Of a stretch of 64,000 bases of DNA, positions 8,493-17,699 are shown one piece after another (position 1 is the first letter of the stretch; each line of letters begins with the position of its first letter). This DNA is from Pseudomonas arsenicoxydans (GTDB lineage: Bacteria > Pseudomonadota > Gammaproteobacteria > Pseudomonadales > Pseudomonadaceae): contig NZ_RCZE01000011.1 of assembly GCF_006438915.1 (NCBI RefSeq), positions 1 to 64,000 on the forward strand, given 5' to 3'. The position numbers and the translations under genes were made by a program. The notes below the pieces were generated by a model. It saw only the letters and a list, made by a program, of their open reading frames with translations. It had not been told where the DNA came from and did no database searches.

Positions 8493-10817
8493 TTAATTCA
8501 TCCAGCCCTTGACCCAATCCATCACCGTTTCGCCGGAAGCAGGGCTTTCGCCACCGCAAGCCGCACCGGGAGGTGGTTCGCTGCCGCGAATATACGGCAT
8601 CTGTACCGCGCCTGGGCAGTTGGCGTCGGAGCCTTGCCCGGTACGCGAATCGACCCAGGCCTGAACAACATTATCCGGCTGCGGCATGTCCAGCGGCAGC
8701 GGATCGGCTTTGCGCATGAAGCTGGTCCAGACCTGCAAGGCGCCGGTAGCGCCGGTGAACGGCGTCTTGCCGTTGTCATCGCGACCCAGCCAGACCACCG
8801 CCAGCAAGTCCTGACTGAAACCGGCGAACCAGCTGTCTCGCGAGTCGTTACTGGTACCGGTCTTGCCGGCCAGGGTCAGGGTTTTCGGCAACACGTTATA
8901 AACCGAGCTACCGGTGCCTTCACGCATGACCCGTTGCATGGCGCTCTGGATCAGGTAAATGGAGGCCGGATCAAAACGCTGCTCGATCTGGAACGGATAG
9001 CGCTTGAGCGGTTCGCCTTCGGCGGTCAACACGCTACGAATGCCGCGCATCGGCGTGTTGAAACCACCGTTGGCCAGCGTCTGGTACATGGTCGCCACTT
9101 CAATCGGCGTCATGCCGCCCGCACCCAGCAACATCGATGGGAATGCCGGGAATTCGCGGGTCACGCCCAGGCGAGCCAGGGTCTTGAGGACATTCGGTAC
9201 ACCGACTGCCAAACCAAGACGCGCGGTCGACAGGTTGTAGGAATGCGCCAGCCCCTGATACAGGAACACCGTACCGTGGGAACGACGATCGTAGTTCTGC
9301 GGTTTCCAGACCTGACCGTCCGCGCCTTTGACCGAGAAGGACTCGTCCGACAGCCAACTGGTCAGGGTGTATTGGGTAGGCTTTTCAAGGGCTGTCAGAT
9401 AAACCGCCGGCTTGATCAACGAGCCAATAGGTCGCACCGCATCCAGCGCACGGTTGAAGCCGGCGAAACTCGCCTGGCGGCTGCCGATCATGGCCTGGAC
9501 TTCACCGGTTTCCGGATTGGTCACGACCATCGCTGCTTCAACATCATCGGAACCCTTGCGACCCGACAGACGCTTGAAGGTATCGTTGACGGAGGCTTCG
9601 GCTTTCATCTGCAGGATCGGGTCGAAGCTGGTGAAGATCCGCAGGCCTTCTTCGGTCAAGTCTTCGTCGCGGTAGTCCTCGCGCAACTGGCGTTTAACCA
9701 GATCGAGGAAACCGGGGAACGAGCTGTCGGCCAGCTTGCCGCGCGTCGTCACACCCAGGGGCATGTTCTTCGCCGCGGCAACTTGCTCAGCGGTGGCGAC
9801 GCCCTGTTGTTCAAGGACATCGAGCACCAGATTGCGTCGCTCAAGTGCACGCTCAGGATTGCGACGCGGGTTGTAGTACGACGGCCCTTTGACCATCCCC
9901 ACCAACATGGCAACTTGATGCAGTTTCAGTTCGGACAATGGCTGCCCGAAGAAGAACTGGCTGGCCAGACCGAAACCGTGCACTGCGCGCTGGCCGTCCT
10001 GACCGACGAAGACTTCATTGAGGTAAGCCTCAAGAATTTCCCGCTTGTCGTAATGCAGCTCAAGCAACATCGCCATCATGGCTTCAGTGAGTTTGCGGGT
10101 CAGGCTACGTTCGCTGGTCAGGTAGAAGTTCTTGACCAACTGTTGTGTCAGCGTACTGCCGCCCTGAGTCATCTTGCCGCCAGAGGTGTTGACGTAGACC
10201 GCTCGGGCAATCGACTTCGGCGACACGCCCCAGTGGCTATAGAAATCCCGGTCTTCCACGGCGACCAGGGTTTCAAGCAGATATGGCGGCACCTGATCGA
10301 TTTTGATCAGGATGCGGTCTTCAAGGTTTTTCGGGTAAATCCCGCCGATCAGCAGCGGCTCAAGACGCACCACCGAAAGCTTCGAACCGTTGGTCGCCGA
10401 AAGCTCGGCAACATAGTCGCCAGAGAAACGCACGCGCACAGGTTGGGGCTTTTCCAGGCCTTCATAGAACTGGAAGCCACGGGTATTCAAATCAACGGTG
10501 TTGCCGTTGACCGCCGCAGCGCCGGGGCCATTGCTCACGCTTTCGCGGCGGTAGCCCAAGGCGTCGAGTTCGGTGAGGAAGTCATCCTTGCTCAGTTTCT
10601 GGCCGGTAAACAGCTCAAGCGGGCGCGCATACACCTTGGCCGGGATCGTCCAGCGCTTGCCGGAGAATTTTTCCTGGACGATAGCGTCGAGGTAAACCGC
10701 GAATCCGGCGAGCACAACGAGGCCGACCAGACTGAGTTTAAGGGCCCAGCCCAGCCAAGGGTGCAAGCCCCTGGAAGGTGGTTTTTTTGGAGTGCGGGGG
10801 GATCGAGTACGAGTCAT
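8493..10817 (-). CDS. mrcB: Penicillin-binding protein 1B
   Basis: A bifunctional class A PBP of 774 aa in the inner membrane. A cytoplasmic basic tail is followed by one membrane segment (about 25-45), the UB2H/LpoB-docking region (about 55-130), glycosyltransferase GT51 with catalytic Glu in VEDRDFYSHWG (about E188), and a transpeptidase with SLIK (S466), SYN (526-528) and KTG (652-654). It polymerises and crosslinks peptidoglycan. It is followed at once by the gene for its probable activator lipoprotein. Confidence 0.97.
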   Translation of the reverse strand: MTRTRSPRTPKKPPSRGLHPWLGWALKLSLVGLVVLAGFAVYLDAIVQEKFSGKRWTIPAKVYARPLELFTGQKLSKDDFLTELDALGYRRESVSNGPGAAAVNGNTVDLNTRGFQFYEGLEKPQPVRVRFSGDYVAELSATNGSKLSVVRLEPLLIGGIYPKNLEDRILIKIDQVPPYLLETLVAVEDRDFYSHWGVSPKSIARAVYVNTSGGKMTQGGSTLTQQLVKNFYLTSERSLTRKLTEAMMAMLLELHYDKREILEAYLNEVFVGQDGQRAVHGFGLASQFFFGQPLSELKLHQVAMLVGMVKGPSYYNPRRNPERALERRNLVLDVLEQQGVATAEQVAAAKNMPLGVTTRGKLADSSFPGFLDLVKRQLREDYRDEDLTEEGLRIFTSFDPILQMKAEASVNDTFKRLSGRKGSDDVEAAMVVTNPETGEVQAMIGSRQASFAGFNRALDAVRPIGSLIKPAVYLTALEKPTQYTLTSWLSDESFSVKGADGQVWKPQNYDRRSHGTVFLYQGLAHSYNLSTARLGLAVGVPNVLKTLARLGVTREFPAFPSMLLGAGGMTPIEVATMYQTLANGGFNTPMRGIRSVLTAEGEPLKRYPFQIEQRFDPASIYLIQSAMQRVMREGTGSSVYNVLPKTLTLAGKTGTSNDSRDSWFAGFSQDLLAVVWLGRDDNGKTPFTGATGALQVWTSFMRKADPLPLDMPQPDNVVQAWVDSRTGQGSDANCPGAVQMPYIRGSEPPPGAACGGESPASGETVMDWVKGWMN

Positions 10818-10935
10818 GGCGGCGGATTATACGCACTTTATTCATACTCAACAGGCGCCCTCCGAGGTTTGCGTCAGGCGGACTTGCGGCCATAATGGCG
10901 GCCTTGAATTTTTCCCAGTCTTTGAAGGATCGCCT

Positions 10936-12492
10936 GTGAGCCAGTCCCTGATCGCCGCTCTGCAAAACCCGGCCCTCTACCCGCATCCGGTAGATGGGTT
11001 TCAGGTCATCGAAACCCATATTTCCTGGGTCATCCTCACAGGTCCCTTTGCTTATAAAGTGAAGAAGCCAGTGAATTTCGGTTTCCTCGACTTCACCAGC
11101 CTCGACGCCCGCGAGCACTTCTGCGGTGAAGAACTGCGCTTGAACCAGCGCCTGACCAACGACCTGTATCTGGAAGTGTTGCCAATCACCGGCAGCGCCG
11201 AAGCCCCTCAGTTCGGCGGCAGTGGCCCAGTGGTCGATTTCGCCCTGAAAATGCGTCAATTCCCACAAAGCCAGCTGCTCAGCACCTTGCAGGCGAATGG
11301 TGAGCTGACCACCTCGCACATCGACGAGATGGCCGCGCAGATCGCTCAATTCCACCTAAACGCGCCAAAAGTGCCTGCCGAACACGAAGCCGGCACCCCG
11401 GACAGCGTCATGGCGCCGGTGCGCCAGAACTTCGAACAGATCCGCCCGTTCCTCAGCGACAAGGCCGACCTGGCGCAACTCGACGCCCTGCAAGCCTGGG
11501 CCGAGAGCAGCTTCGAACGCCTCAAGCCACTGTTCGCCCAGCGCAAGGCCGAAGGCTTCATTCGTGAATGCCACGGTGATATCCACTTGGGCAACGCTAC
11601 TGTGATCGATGGCAAGGTCGTGATCTTCGACTGCATCGAATTCAACGAGCCGTTCCGTTTCACCGACGTCTACGCTGACACCGGCTTCCTGGCGATGGAC
11701 CTGGAAGATCGTGGCCTGAAGAGCCTCGCGCGCCGTTTCGTCAGCCAATACCTGGAGCTGACCGGCGACTATCAAGGCCTTGAACTGCTGAACTTCTATA
11801 AAGCCTACCGCGCACTGGTTCGCGCCAAAGTCAGCCTGTTCAGCATGCCCGCCGAAGCCGATCCGGTGCAGCGCGCAACGACCCTGCGCCAGTACCGCAA
11901 CTACGCCAACCTGGCGGAAAGCTACAGCACCATTCCTTCGCGCTTCATGGCAATCACCCACGGCGTGTCCGCTGTCGGCAAAAGCCACGTGGCCATGCGT
12001 ATGGTCGAAGCGCTGGGCGCCATTCGCCTGCGCTCGGACGTAGAACGCAAACGCCTGTTCGGTGAACAAACCGTAGCGAACGATCCGCAAGCCGGCATTT
12101 ATAACGCGCACGCCACTGCTGCCACCTACAGCCGTCTGCATGAAATCGCCGGGATCATCCTGCGCGCCGGTTTCCCGGTGGTGATCGATGCCACTTACCT
12201 CAAGCGCGACCAGCGTGACGGCGCGGCGAAAATCGCCGAGGCCACGGGGGCGCCGTTCCTGATCCTTGATTGCCACGCGCCGCAAGCTGTCATTGAGAGC
12301 TGGCTGGCCCTGCGTCAGGCAGACAAAAAGGATCCGTCCGACGCCAACCTGGCCGTTATCGCAGCCCAGCAAGCCAATCGTGAAGCGCTGACGCCTGCTG
12401 AGATTCTGTGCAGCAAGCGCGTTCAGACCAATGAAAGCGGGACCCTCGACACCGTTGTTGCGCAAATTCGCCAACGCATGCCAGGCCTGTAA
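10936..12492 (+). CDS. APH-like / AAA ATPase bifunctional protein
   Basis: A 518-aa fusion of two domains. The N-terminal half is aminoglycoside phosphotransferase-like, with catalytic loop HGDIHLGN and a following DCIEF in place of DFG. The C-terminal half (from about 335) is a zeta-toxin/AAA_33-type P-loop kinase with Walker A GVSAVGKS. The substrate is unknown, and it is unlikely to be a resistance gene because it is core in Pseudomonas. GTG 10936 is chosen because GAAGGAT precedes it by 5 nt. It diverges from mrcB. Confidence 0.85.
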   Translation: MSQSLIAALQNPALYPHPVDGFQVIETHISWVILTGPFAYKVKKPVNFGFLDFTSLDAREHFCGEELRLNQRLTNDLYLEVLPITGSAEAPQFGGSGPVVDFALKMRQFPQSQLLSTLQANGELTTSHIDEMAAQIAQFHLNAPKVPAEHEAGTPDSVMAPVRQNFEQIRPFLSDKADLAQLDALQAWAESSFERLKPLFAQRKAEGFIRECHGDIHLGNATVIDGKVVIFDCIEFNEPFRFTDVYADTGFLAMDLEDRGLKSLARRFVSQYLELTGDYQGLELLNFYKAYRALVRAKVSLFSMPAEADPVQRATTLRQYRNYANLAESYSTIPSRFMAITHGVSAVGKSHVAMRMVEALGAIRLRSDVERKRLFGEQTVANDPQAGIYNAHATAATYSRLHEIAGIILRAGFPVVIDATYLKRDQRDGAAKIAEATGAPFLILDCHAPQAVIESWLALRQADKKDPSDANLAVIAAQQANREALTPAEILCSKRVQTNESGTLDTVVAQIRQRMPGL

Positions 12493-12582
12493 AAACTATT
12501 TCAGCCGTGAAGCCTTCCCCGACTTCACGGCTGTCAAATAGTGGCACTATACTGGCGTCATAAAACCATCAGGTGATGCGAC

Positions 12583-12927
12583 ATGAGCCAGCCCAAACTT
12601 CTCGACACCCCACTGTATGCCTTGCTGCACAAAGACGACATCGCTGGATTCAACAACGAACGGCCCAAAGACGGACCTATCGACATGGTCGCTGGTGATT
12701 TCCGGGGCCTGGACTTGCGTGAACTGAATGCCGATGGCATCGACTTCACCGATGCTTACTTCCGCTCCGCCGATTTGCGCGGTATCGATTTCCGCAGTGC
12801 ATCGCTGGAGGGCGCCAGCCTGGCTCACGCGCAGATCTCCGGCGCGTACTTCCCGGCAGAACTGAGCGCGGACGAGATCCTGATGTCGATGAACTTCGGC
12901 ACACGCCTGCGTTATCGCACTCGCTAA
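12583..12927 (+). CDS. Pentapeptide repeat-containing protein
   Basis: A 114-aa protein with about seven A(D/N)LxX-type pentapeptides in the middle (GDFRGLDLRELNADGIDF ... SADLRGIDF), predicted to form a short right-handed quadrilateral beta helix. The N-terminal 35 residues are unrelated. Function is unknown. It follows the APH/AAA gene by 90 nt; that gap holds an 11-bp-stem hairpin (12502-12533) without a U-run. Confidence 0.8.
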   Translation: MSQPKLLDTPLYALLHKDDIAGFNNERPKDGPIDMVAGDFRGLDLRELNADGIDFTDAYFRSADLRGIDFRSASLEGASLAHAQISGAYFPAELSADEILMSMNFGTRLRYRTR

Positions 12928-13146
12928 AAACGACGTTTTACCCTGACACGTCCAGCGCCCCCGCTTTGCGCTGGATGCCGTGTAATCGCCCGAAACCGAC
13001 TTCTGGCGCCCCTCCCTACCTGTCTTTGACTGGTCCTCTTAGAAGCTTTTGCGTCGAAACCGACCAAACAATCACGCTTTTCCTACTGATGGCTACACTC
13101 CTGAGAAGCTCGCCCACGCACCGTTCGGCCGTCGCAAGGAGGCTTG

Positions 13147-13419
13147 ATGAATGATGAACTGCAACACCTGAAGAATCTTGGCAAGACGTCGGCGCAGTGG
13201 CTGCATGCCGTGGGCATCCATAGCGCCTCGGATTTGCGTCGCCTTGGGGCTGTGGATGCTTATCGGGCCGTGCGTACGCGCGGGTTTCGGGCGTCAAAGG
13301 TGTTGTTGTATGCGATCGAAGGTGCCCTGATGGATGTGCACTGGAACGACATTCCGGCCGAGCGTAAAGACGCCTTGAACAAACAGCTGGAAGCGATTTC
13401 TTCGCGCAACAAGGCTTGA
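13147..13419 (+). CDS. TfoX C-terminal domain protein
   Basis: A 90-aa protein equal to the C-terminal domain of TfoX/Sxy alone: a helix-hairpin-helix-like fold (LKNLGKTSAQWLHAVGIHSASDLRRLGA) seen in competence regulators, without the N-terminal domain. A ribosome site AAGGAGG lies 4 nt before ATG 13147; an in-frame TTG one codon earlier is too close. Its role in Pseudomonas is not established. It lies just upstream of prrF. Confidence 0.82.
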   Translation: MNDELQHLKNLGKTSAQWLHAVGIHSASDLRRLGAVDAYRAVRTRGFRASKVLLYAIEGALMDVHWNDIPAERKDALNKQLEAISSRNKA

Positions 13420-13476
13420 AGGCATTGGCCTTGAACCGAATTGGCTAGGCATCTCAAAGAAACTGAAAAACAGCGG

Positions 13477-13504
13477 TTGACTTGGTAATGAGAATCGCTA
13501 TGAT
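13477..13504 (+). promoter_or_regulatory. prrF promoter with overlapping Fur box
   Basis: -35 TTGACT (13477-13482), 16-bp spacer, -10 TATGAT (13499-13504). A Fur-box match GGTAATGAGAATCGCTATG (13484-13502) agrees with the 19-bp consensus at 14 positions and fills the spacer and -10, so iron-loaded Fur would block RNA polymerase. The predicted transcript start is near 13511. Confidence 0.9.
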
Positions 13505-13510
13505 TAGCAC

Positions 13511-13623
13511 CAACTGGTCGCGAGACTGGTCGATATTTGAAAAGCCCTTGGTTCGGACTCTCAGATATCTCCTCATCAGGCTAATCACGGTTATTTGACC
13601 CGGCTCTTGCCGGGTCTTTTTTT
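13511..13623 (+). ncRNA. prrF: PrrF iron-responsive small RNA
   Basis: The ~112-nt transcript begins AACTGGTCGCGAG and contains the conserved antisense core CTCCTCATCAGGCTAATCAC of PrrF. It ends in a terminator GACCCGGC-TCTT-GCCGGGTC followed by seven T. PrrF RNAs, functional analogues of RyhB, repress mRNAs of iron-using proteins such as sodB under iron starvation with Hfq. In P. aeruginosa two tandem copies sit here beside phuW; this window has one copy only, so a tandem read-through RNA of the PrrH type cannot form. Confidence 0.93.
13597..13623 (+). terminator. prrF terminator
   Basis: 8-bp stem GACCCGGC/GCCGGGTC with loop TCTT and a seven-T tail (13617-13623). Confidence 0.92.
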
Positions 13624-13671
13624 GCCTGCGCCTTTTTGCCTGTGCCTTTTTACCTATGAAAGCACCAGTCG

Positions 13672-14523
13672 TTACTTGCCGAATTGCTTACGCATCTGCG
13701 CGCAGTAATCCTGAGGCCGTGAAGCAGGTGTGTACCAGACGTAATCGGCCATTGCCGCTGTCACCTCGGCTCCCTGCTCTGCCAGCAGCAATACCGTCGG
13801 CGCTTGCGCCTGCCCCAAATCCAGCACATGGATCGGCACGCCAACGTCCTTGCGCGCGTGATAAGCGCCGGCCAATAGCAGTGAGGGCGTGGGCGCCGCC
13901 AGCAAGCGCTCGGCCATTCGTCGGTCTCGTTGCTGCTGGACCGCCAACATGGCGGGCATTTGTGAAGTGGGCAGCAAACCGCAATGGGAGTCGCTGATCT
14001 CTGCCAGCAACTCATCCTTGACCGAAGCCGCATTGGAGCGCGAACCGCTCAATGCCGGAGGGCTTGCGTAGACCGCACGAACATCGAGGTTGTCCAGATT
14101 GGCCGCGAGCAGCGGATAAGGCTGAGTCAGCGCGAAACGTACGATCGGCCCGTAAAGCTCCCAGTCCCAACCCTCTTGCCAAGCCAACGACGCCGGCAAA
14201 TTGTCCGGCGGCCTCGAGGCACGGCGAACATCATCAACCCGTGGCTGCTGATCCGGCATCAGCATTTCCAGGAGCAAACTGCCTTGTGGCCGTTGCTCAC
14301 TCAGCGACTGCAACAACCACAGTTCCAGCTGATGATGATCACGATTGTCATGCTGCTCGCCGACGATCAGCCGCGAAGGCTTGGCCAGTCGCTCAACCAG
14401 TTGCTGCGCGGTCAGGACCTGACCGTTGCGCAGGTCGCGGATTTCACCGTTGACCGGCGGCGGCACCGCAACATGCTGGCAGGCACTCAAGAGCAGTACG
14501 GCTAGCAGCAAAATCCCACGCAT
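13672..14523 (-). CDS. phuW: ChaN-family lipoprotein PhuW
   Basis: A 283-aa iron/haem-associated lipoprotein of the ChaN family. The lipobox is LLSAC (Cys15), followed by the ChaN core with LIVGEQHDNRDHHQLELWLL, whose His and Glu residues belong to the family's haem-binding face. The ATG at 14523 has GAGG 5 nt upstream; a GTG two codons earlier overlaps that site. Last gene of phuT-U-V-W. In P. aeruginosa phuW belongs to the haem uptake operon, but its exact role is unclear. Confidence 0.87.
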   Translation of the reverse strand: MRGILLLAVLLLSACQHVAVPPPVNGEIRDLRNGQVLTAQQLVERLAKPSRLIVGEQHDNRDHHQLELWLLQSLSEQRPQGSLLLEMLMPDQQPRVDDVRRASRPPDNLPASLAWQEGWDWELYGPIVRFALTQPYPLLAANLDNLDVRAVYASPPALSGSRSNAASVKDELLAEISDSHCGLLPTSQMPAMLAVQQQRDRRMAERLLAAPTPSLLLAGAYHARKDVGVPIHVLDLGQAQAPTVLLLAEQGAEVTAAMADYVWYTPASRPQDYCAQMRKQFGK

Positions 14524-14542
14524 GTTCACCTCGATGACAGTC

Positions 14543-15310
14543 TCAGCGGGCGATGATCAGCGGATGCCCACGCTCCGGATGCTGCTGCACCAACACTTCC
14601 AGCCCGAACACGGCCTTGAGCGGCTCGGGTTTCAGGACCTGCTCCGGCGTGTCCAATGCCACCGGTCGCCCGCCCTCAAGCAGTAACAGTCGATCACAAT
14701 AACGCGCCGCCAGGTTCAGATCATGCAGGATGACCAATACGGCCGCGCCGCGATCGGCAAACTCGCGCACCGCTTGCAGGGTGGTGTGCTGATGCAGCGG
14801 GTCGAGCATCGAGGTCGGCTCATCAAGTAATAGCGTCTGCCCCGCCTCACCCGGCCAGAGTTGCGCCAGCACTCGGGCCAGATGAACCCGCTGACGCTCA
14901 CCGCCGGACAAGGCCAGATAGCTGCGACCACTCAGGTGCCCGGCATCGGCGGCGTGTAGCGCGGCGGCGACAATCTCGTCATCGCGTACTCGCCCACTTT
15001 GATGAGGCAAACGCCCCATACCCACCACTTCTTCGACGCGAAAGGCAAAGTCCAGGGTCGACACCTGCGGCAGCACCGCCAGTCGCTGCGCGCGCAGCGG
15101 AGCCGCCCAGTGACGCAACTCGCGATCATCGAGCCAGACGCTTCCATGGTCGCCGTGCAATTCGCCGCACAAGGCACCGAGCAAGGTACTTTTACCGGCG
15201 CCATTGGGGCCGAGCACGCCCAGCACTTCACCCGGCCGAAGCTCAAGCGTGATGTCCGACAGCACAGTCTTGGTACCTCGACGGATGTGCAGGTTCTGCG
15301 TGCGCAACAT
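14543..15310 (-). CDS. phuV: Haemin ABC transporter ATP-binding protein
   Basis: A 255-aa ABC ATPase of the FecE/HmuV type. Walker [10 protein letters not shown], signature LSGGERQRV, Walker B LLLDEPTS and the H-loop ILHDLN are all intact. It powers haem import through PhuU across the inner membrane. It overlaps phuU by one base. Confidence 0.95.
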   Translation of the reverse strand: MLRTQNLHIRRGTKTVLSDITLELRPGEVLGVLGPNGAGKSTLLGALCGELHGDHGSVWLDDRELRHWAAPLRAQRLAVLPQVSTLDFAFRVEEVVGMGRLPHQSGRVRDDEIVAAALHAADAGHLSGRSYLALSGGERQRVHLARVLAQLWPGEAGQTLLLDEPTSMLDPLHQHTTLQAVREFADRGAAVLVILHDLNLAARYCDRLLLLEGGRPVALDTPEQVLKPEPLKAVFGLEVLVQQHPERGHPLIIAR

Positions 15311-16347
15311 CAGGCGCGCCTCCGGAGCAACAAGAACAGAAAAAACGGCGCACCGATAAAGGCCGTAACAATGCCGATCGGCAGTTCGGCCGGTGCCAGG
15401 GCCAGTCGCGCCACCAGATCGGCAAACAATAGAAGACTGGCACCGGCAAGCACCGAGGCTGGCAACAACACGCGATGATCAGGACCAGCGAGCAAGCGCA
15501 CGAGGTGCGGCACCACCAGACCGACAAACCCGATCATCCCCGCCGCCGCCACCGCCGCACCAACCCCCAACGCCGTACAGAACACCAACTCGCGCTTGAG
15601 CCCTTCGACGTCGATGCCCAGATGACCGGCCTCCGATTCCCCCAGCAACAACGCATTCAAGGCCTTGGCCCGACGCGGCAACCAGAGCGCCACACCCGCG
15701 CTGACCAGCAACAACGGCCAGAGCCGCGCGTAACTCGCGCCGTTGAGGCTGCCCAGATTCCAGAACGTCAGCGTACGCAGGGTCGCGTCGTCGGCCAGAT
15801 AAGTGAACAAACCCACCGCCGAGCCCGCCAGCGCGGTCAACGCGATACCGGCCAACAGCATTGTCGCGACGTTGGTCTGGCCGTTGCGTCGGCCCAGTCG
15901 ATACACCAGCGCCGTGACGCCGAGCCCTCCCAGAAACGCGCACACCGATAACAGATAAGGCCCGAAGGACTCCGGCAGACCGCCAAACGCCGAGCCGCCC
16001 ACAATCGCGATGGCGGCACCCAATGCCGCACCGCTGGATACCCCCACCAACCCCGGGTCGGCCAGCGGGTTACGAAACAGGCCCTGCATTGCCACACCGG
16101 AAAGCGCCAGCACACCACCCACCGCCAAACCCAGCAAGGTTCGCGGCAGGCGAATTTGCCCCACGATCAATTCGGCTTGCTCCAGACCGTCCGGTGCAAT
16201 CGGCAATCCGGCCAGGCGCAGCGCGGCGTGCAAGGTGTCGAGCAACGGCAAACTGACCGGCCCCAGCGCCAGCGACAGCCAGATCGCCAGCACACACAGA
16301 AGGCTCAGGCCAAGGAACAACGCACGGGGTTTAACCAGGACGGTCAT
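15310..16347 (-). CDS. phuU: Haemin ABC transporter permease
   Basis: A 345-aa FecCD/BtuC-family permease with about ten hydrophobic helices. It carries the family motif RLPR near the N-terminus and GLVVPHLVR in the coupling region. It forms the inner-membrane channel for haem delivered by PhuT. The gene overlaps phuT by 4 nt and phuV by 1 nt, so the transporter is translated from one message. Confidence 0.95.
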   Translation of the reverse strand: MTVLVKPRALFLGLSLLCVLAIWLSLALGPVSLPLLDTLHAALRLAGLPIAPDGLEQAELIVGQIRLPRTLLGLAVGGVLALSGVAMQGLFRNPLADPGLVGVSSGAALGAAIAIVGGSAFGGLPESFGPYLLSVCAFLGGLGVTALVYRLGRRNGQTNVATMLLAGIALTALAGSAVGLFTYLADDATLRTLTFWNLGSLNGASYARLWPLLLVSAGVALWLPRRAKALNALLLGESEAGHLGIDVEGLKRELVFCTALGVGAAVAAAGMIGFVGLVVPHLVRLLAGPDHRVLLPASVLAGASLLLFADLVARLALAPAELPIGIVTAFIGAPFFLFLLLRRRA

Positions 16348-17216
16348 TGGCCGGCCATGCCGGGAAAGAATCCGTCAGACAGCTTTTTGAGGCTGTCCGG
16401 CAACCGAGGGCCGAGCCCACCCACCAACAACGTCGGATCCAGCTCCATGACCCGGCCGTTCTTCGCCGCTCGAGTCGAGGACAACATCGGGTTTTCCTTG
16501 AACAACGCAGCCCGCGCCGCATCCCCCGTCAGCGCCCGGTCGGCAAACACCAGCACCTCGGGGTCGAGGCTGATCAGCGATTCGACAGAAAACGGTTTGT
16601 AGCCGGTATGCGTGGCCAGGTTGTGACCGCCGGCCTGGCGCAGTAGCCAATCGGCCGCGGTGTCCTTGCCAGCAATCAGCGGTTTGCCGCCCGCGTGCCC
16701 AAGCAACAACAGCACACCCGGCGACGGTTGCGTCAGCTGTGCCTTGGTCACGCGGACTTTTTGCTGATCGAGTTGCTCCTGGTAACGCTGGTACGCCTGA
16801 ACAGCCTGCTCTTCAGCGCCCAGCAACTTGCCCAGATGCAGCAAGTTGCCCTGCAACGTCGGCAGATCCGGTTGCGCCGAGAACAGCTCGACCTGCACCC
16901 CTGCATTACGAATCTGCGAGAGCACGGGCGGCGGCCCCATTTCTTCGGTGCCAATGAGGATCTGCGGGCGTAAGCTCAAGATGCCCTCCGCCGACAATTG
17001 CCGCTGATAGCCAATGCTAGGCAGCGCCTTGAGACTTTCAGGATGCTGACTGGTGGTGTCGACGCCGACCAGTTTCGACTCGCCGCCCAGTGCGCTCACC
17101 CACTCGGATAACGCGCCACCGGCACTGACCCAGCGTTGCGGCAACTCGGCCGCCGCGGCATGGTGACTGACGAGGAGTCCGGCACAGAGCGCAGCAACGC
17201 GGGTACTCAGGCGCAT
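16344..17216 (-). CDS. phuT: Periplasmic haem-binding protein
   Basis: A 290-aa class III substrate-binding protein (HmuT/PhuT). It has a Sec signal peptide (RVAALCAGLLVSHHAAAA) and the sequence SIGYQRQLSAEGILSLRP, which matches the region where PhuT and ShuT bind haem through a single Tyr. The frame is open 31 codons further upstream, but only ATG 17216 has a ribosome site (AAGGAAG) and starts with a signal peptide. First gene of phuTUVW. Confidence 0.93.
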   Translation of the reverse strand: MRLSTRVAALCAGLLVSHHAAAAELPQRWVSAGGALSEWVSALGGESKLVGVDTTSQHPESLKALPSIGYQRQLSAEGILSLRPQILIGTEEMGPPPVLSQIRNAGVQVELFSAQPDLPTLQGNLLHLGKLLGAEEQAVQAYQRYQEQLDQQKVRVTKAQLTQPSPGVLLLLGHAGGKPLIAGKDTAADWLLRQAGGHNLATHTGYKPFSVESLISLDPEVLVFADRALTGDAARAALFKENPMLSSTRAAKNGRVMELDPTLLVGGLGPRLPDSLKKLSDGFFPGMAGQ

Positions 17217-17309
17217 AAACAGCTTCCTTAATAGTTTTCCCAGGCATCGAGATGACAGGCCACGTATCCTCGGCGTCTGGCACCTGTACCCGACGGGCAA
17301 GGCGGCCAT

Positions 17310-17337
17310 TTGATAATTGTTTGCATTTGAACGTCAA
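17310..17337 (-). promoter_or_regulatory. phuT promoter with candidate Fur box
   Basis: Minus strand: TTGACG (17332-17337), 16-bp spacer, TATCAA (17310-17315). Between and over the -10, GATAATTGTTTGCATTTGA (17312-17330; plus-strand orientation) matches the Fur consensus at about 12 of 19 positions in the best orientation. The site also lies upstream of the divergent Rieske gene. This is weaker than the prrF Fur box. Confidence 0.5.
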
Positions 17338-17381
17338 GCTCGGACATATCTGGTCGCGAGACGCTGGACTAGAGGATAGAC

Positions 17382-17699
17382 ATGAAGTTTCTTTGTACAG
17401 GCGCCGAATTGGCTGACGCCAGCAGTCGCGGTTTCGACATCGATGGGCAGAAGCTCTTCGCCGTTCGCCGGGGCGGCCAGGTCTACGTCTACATCAATCG
17501 TTGCCCGCACCGTGGTGTTGGCCTGGAATGGACGCCGGACAGCTTTCTCGACCCCAGCAACAGCCTGATCCAGTGCGCCACCCACGGCGCCCTGTTTCTG
17601 ATCGAGGACGGCGAGTGCGTTTCGGGCCCCTGCGCCGGCAAGTCACTGACCGCCGTGCCCTGCCGCGAAGATGCGCAAGGCCTCTGGGTCAGCCTTTAA
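17382..17699 (+). CDS. Small Rieske [2Fe-2S] protein
   Basis: A 105-aa stand-alone Rieske domain. Cluster ligands are C41-P-H43 and C65-x2-H68 (CPHRG and CATHG). There is no signal peptide or membrane anchor, so it is probably a cytosolic ferredoxin-like electron carrier. The partner is unknown. It diverges from phuT, with the candidate Fur box between them. Its stop overlaps the end of the convergent sfsA by 4 nt. Confidence 0.88.
   Translation: MKFLCTGAELADASSRGFDIDGQKLFAVRRGGQVYVYINRCPHRGVGLEWTPDSFLDPSNSLIQCATHGALFLIEDGECVSGPCAGKSLTAVPCREDAQGLWVSL

Noticed and set aside
8634-10895. 753-codon open frame on the plus strand opposite mrcB
   Set aside because: Antisense shadow of a gene with clear PBP1b motifs; composition is typical of third-position GC bias and no family is visible.
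10936-12492. Aminoglycoside resistance gene
   Set aside because: The APH-like fold is fused to a P-loop kinase domain and sits in a conserved core neighbourhood without mobile elements, so a resistance role is not supported.
12502-12533. 11-bp-stem hairpin after the APH/AAA gene as a terminator
   Set aside because: Stem CAGCCGTGAAG/CTTCACGGCTG is good but no U-run follows on either strand, so I do not call it a terminator.
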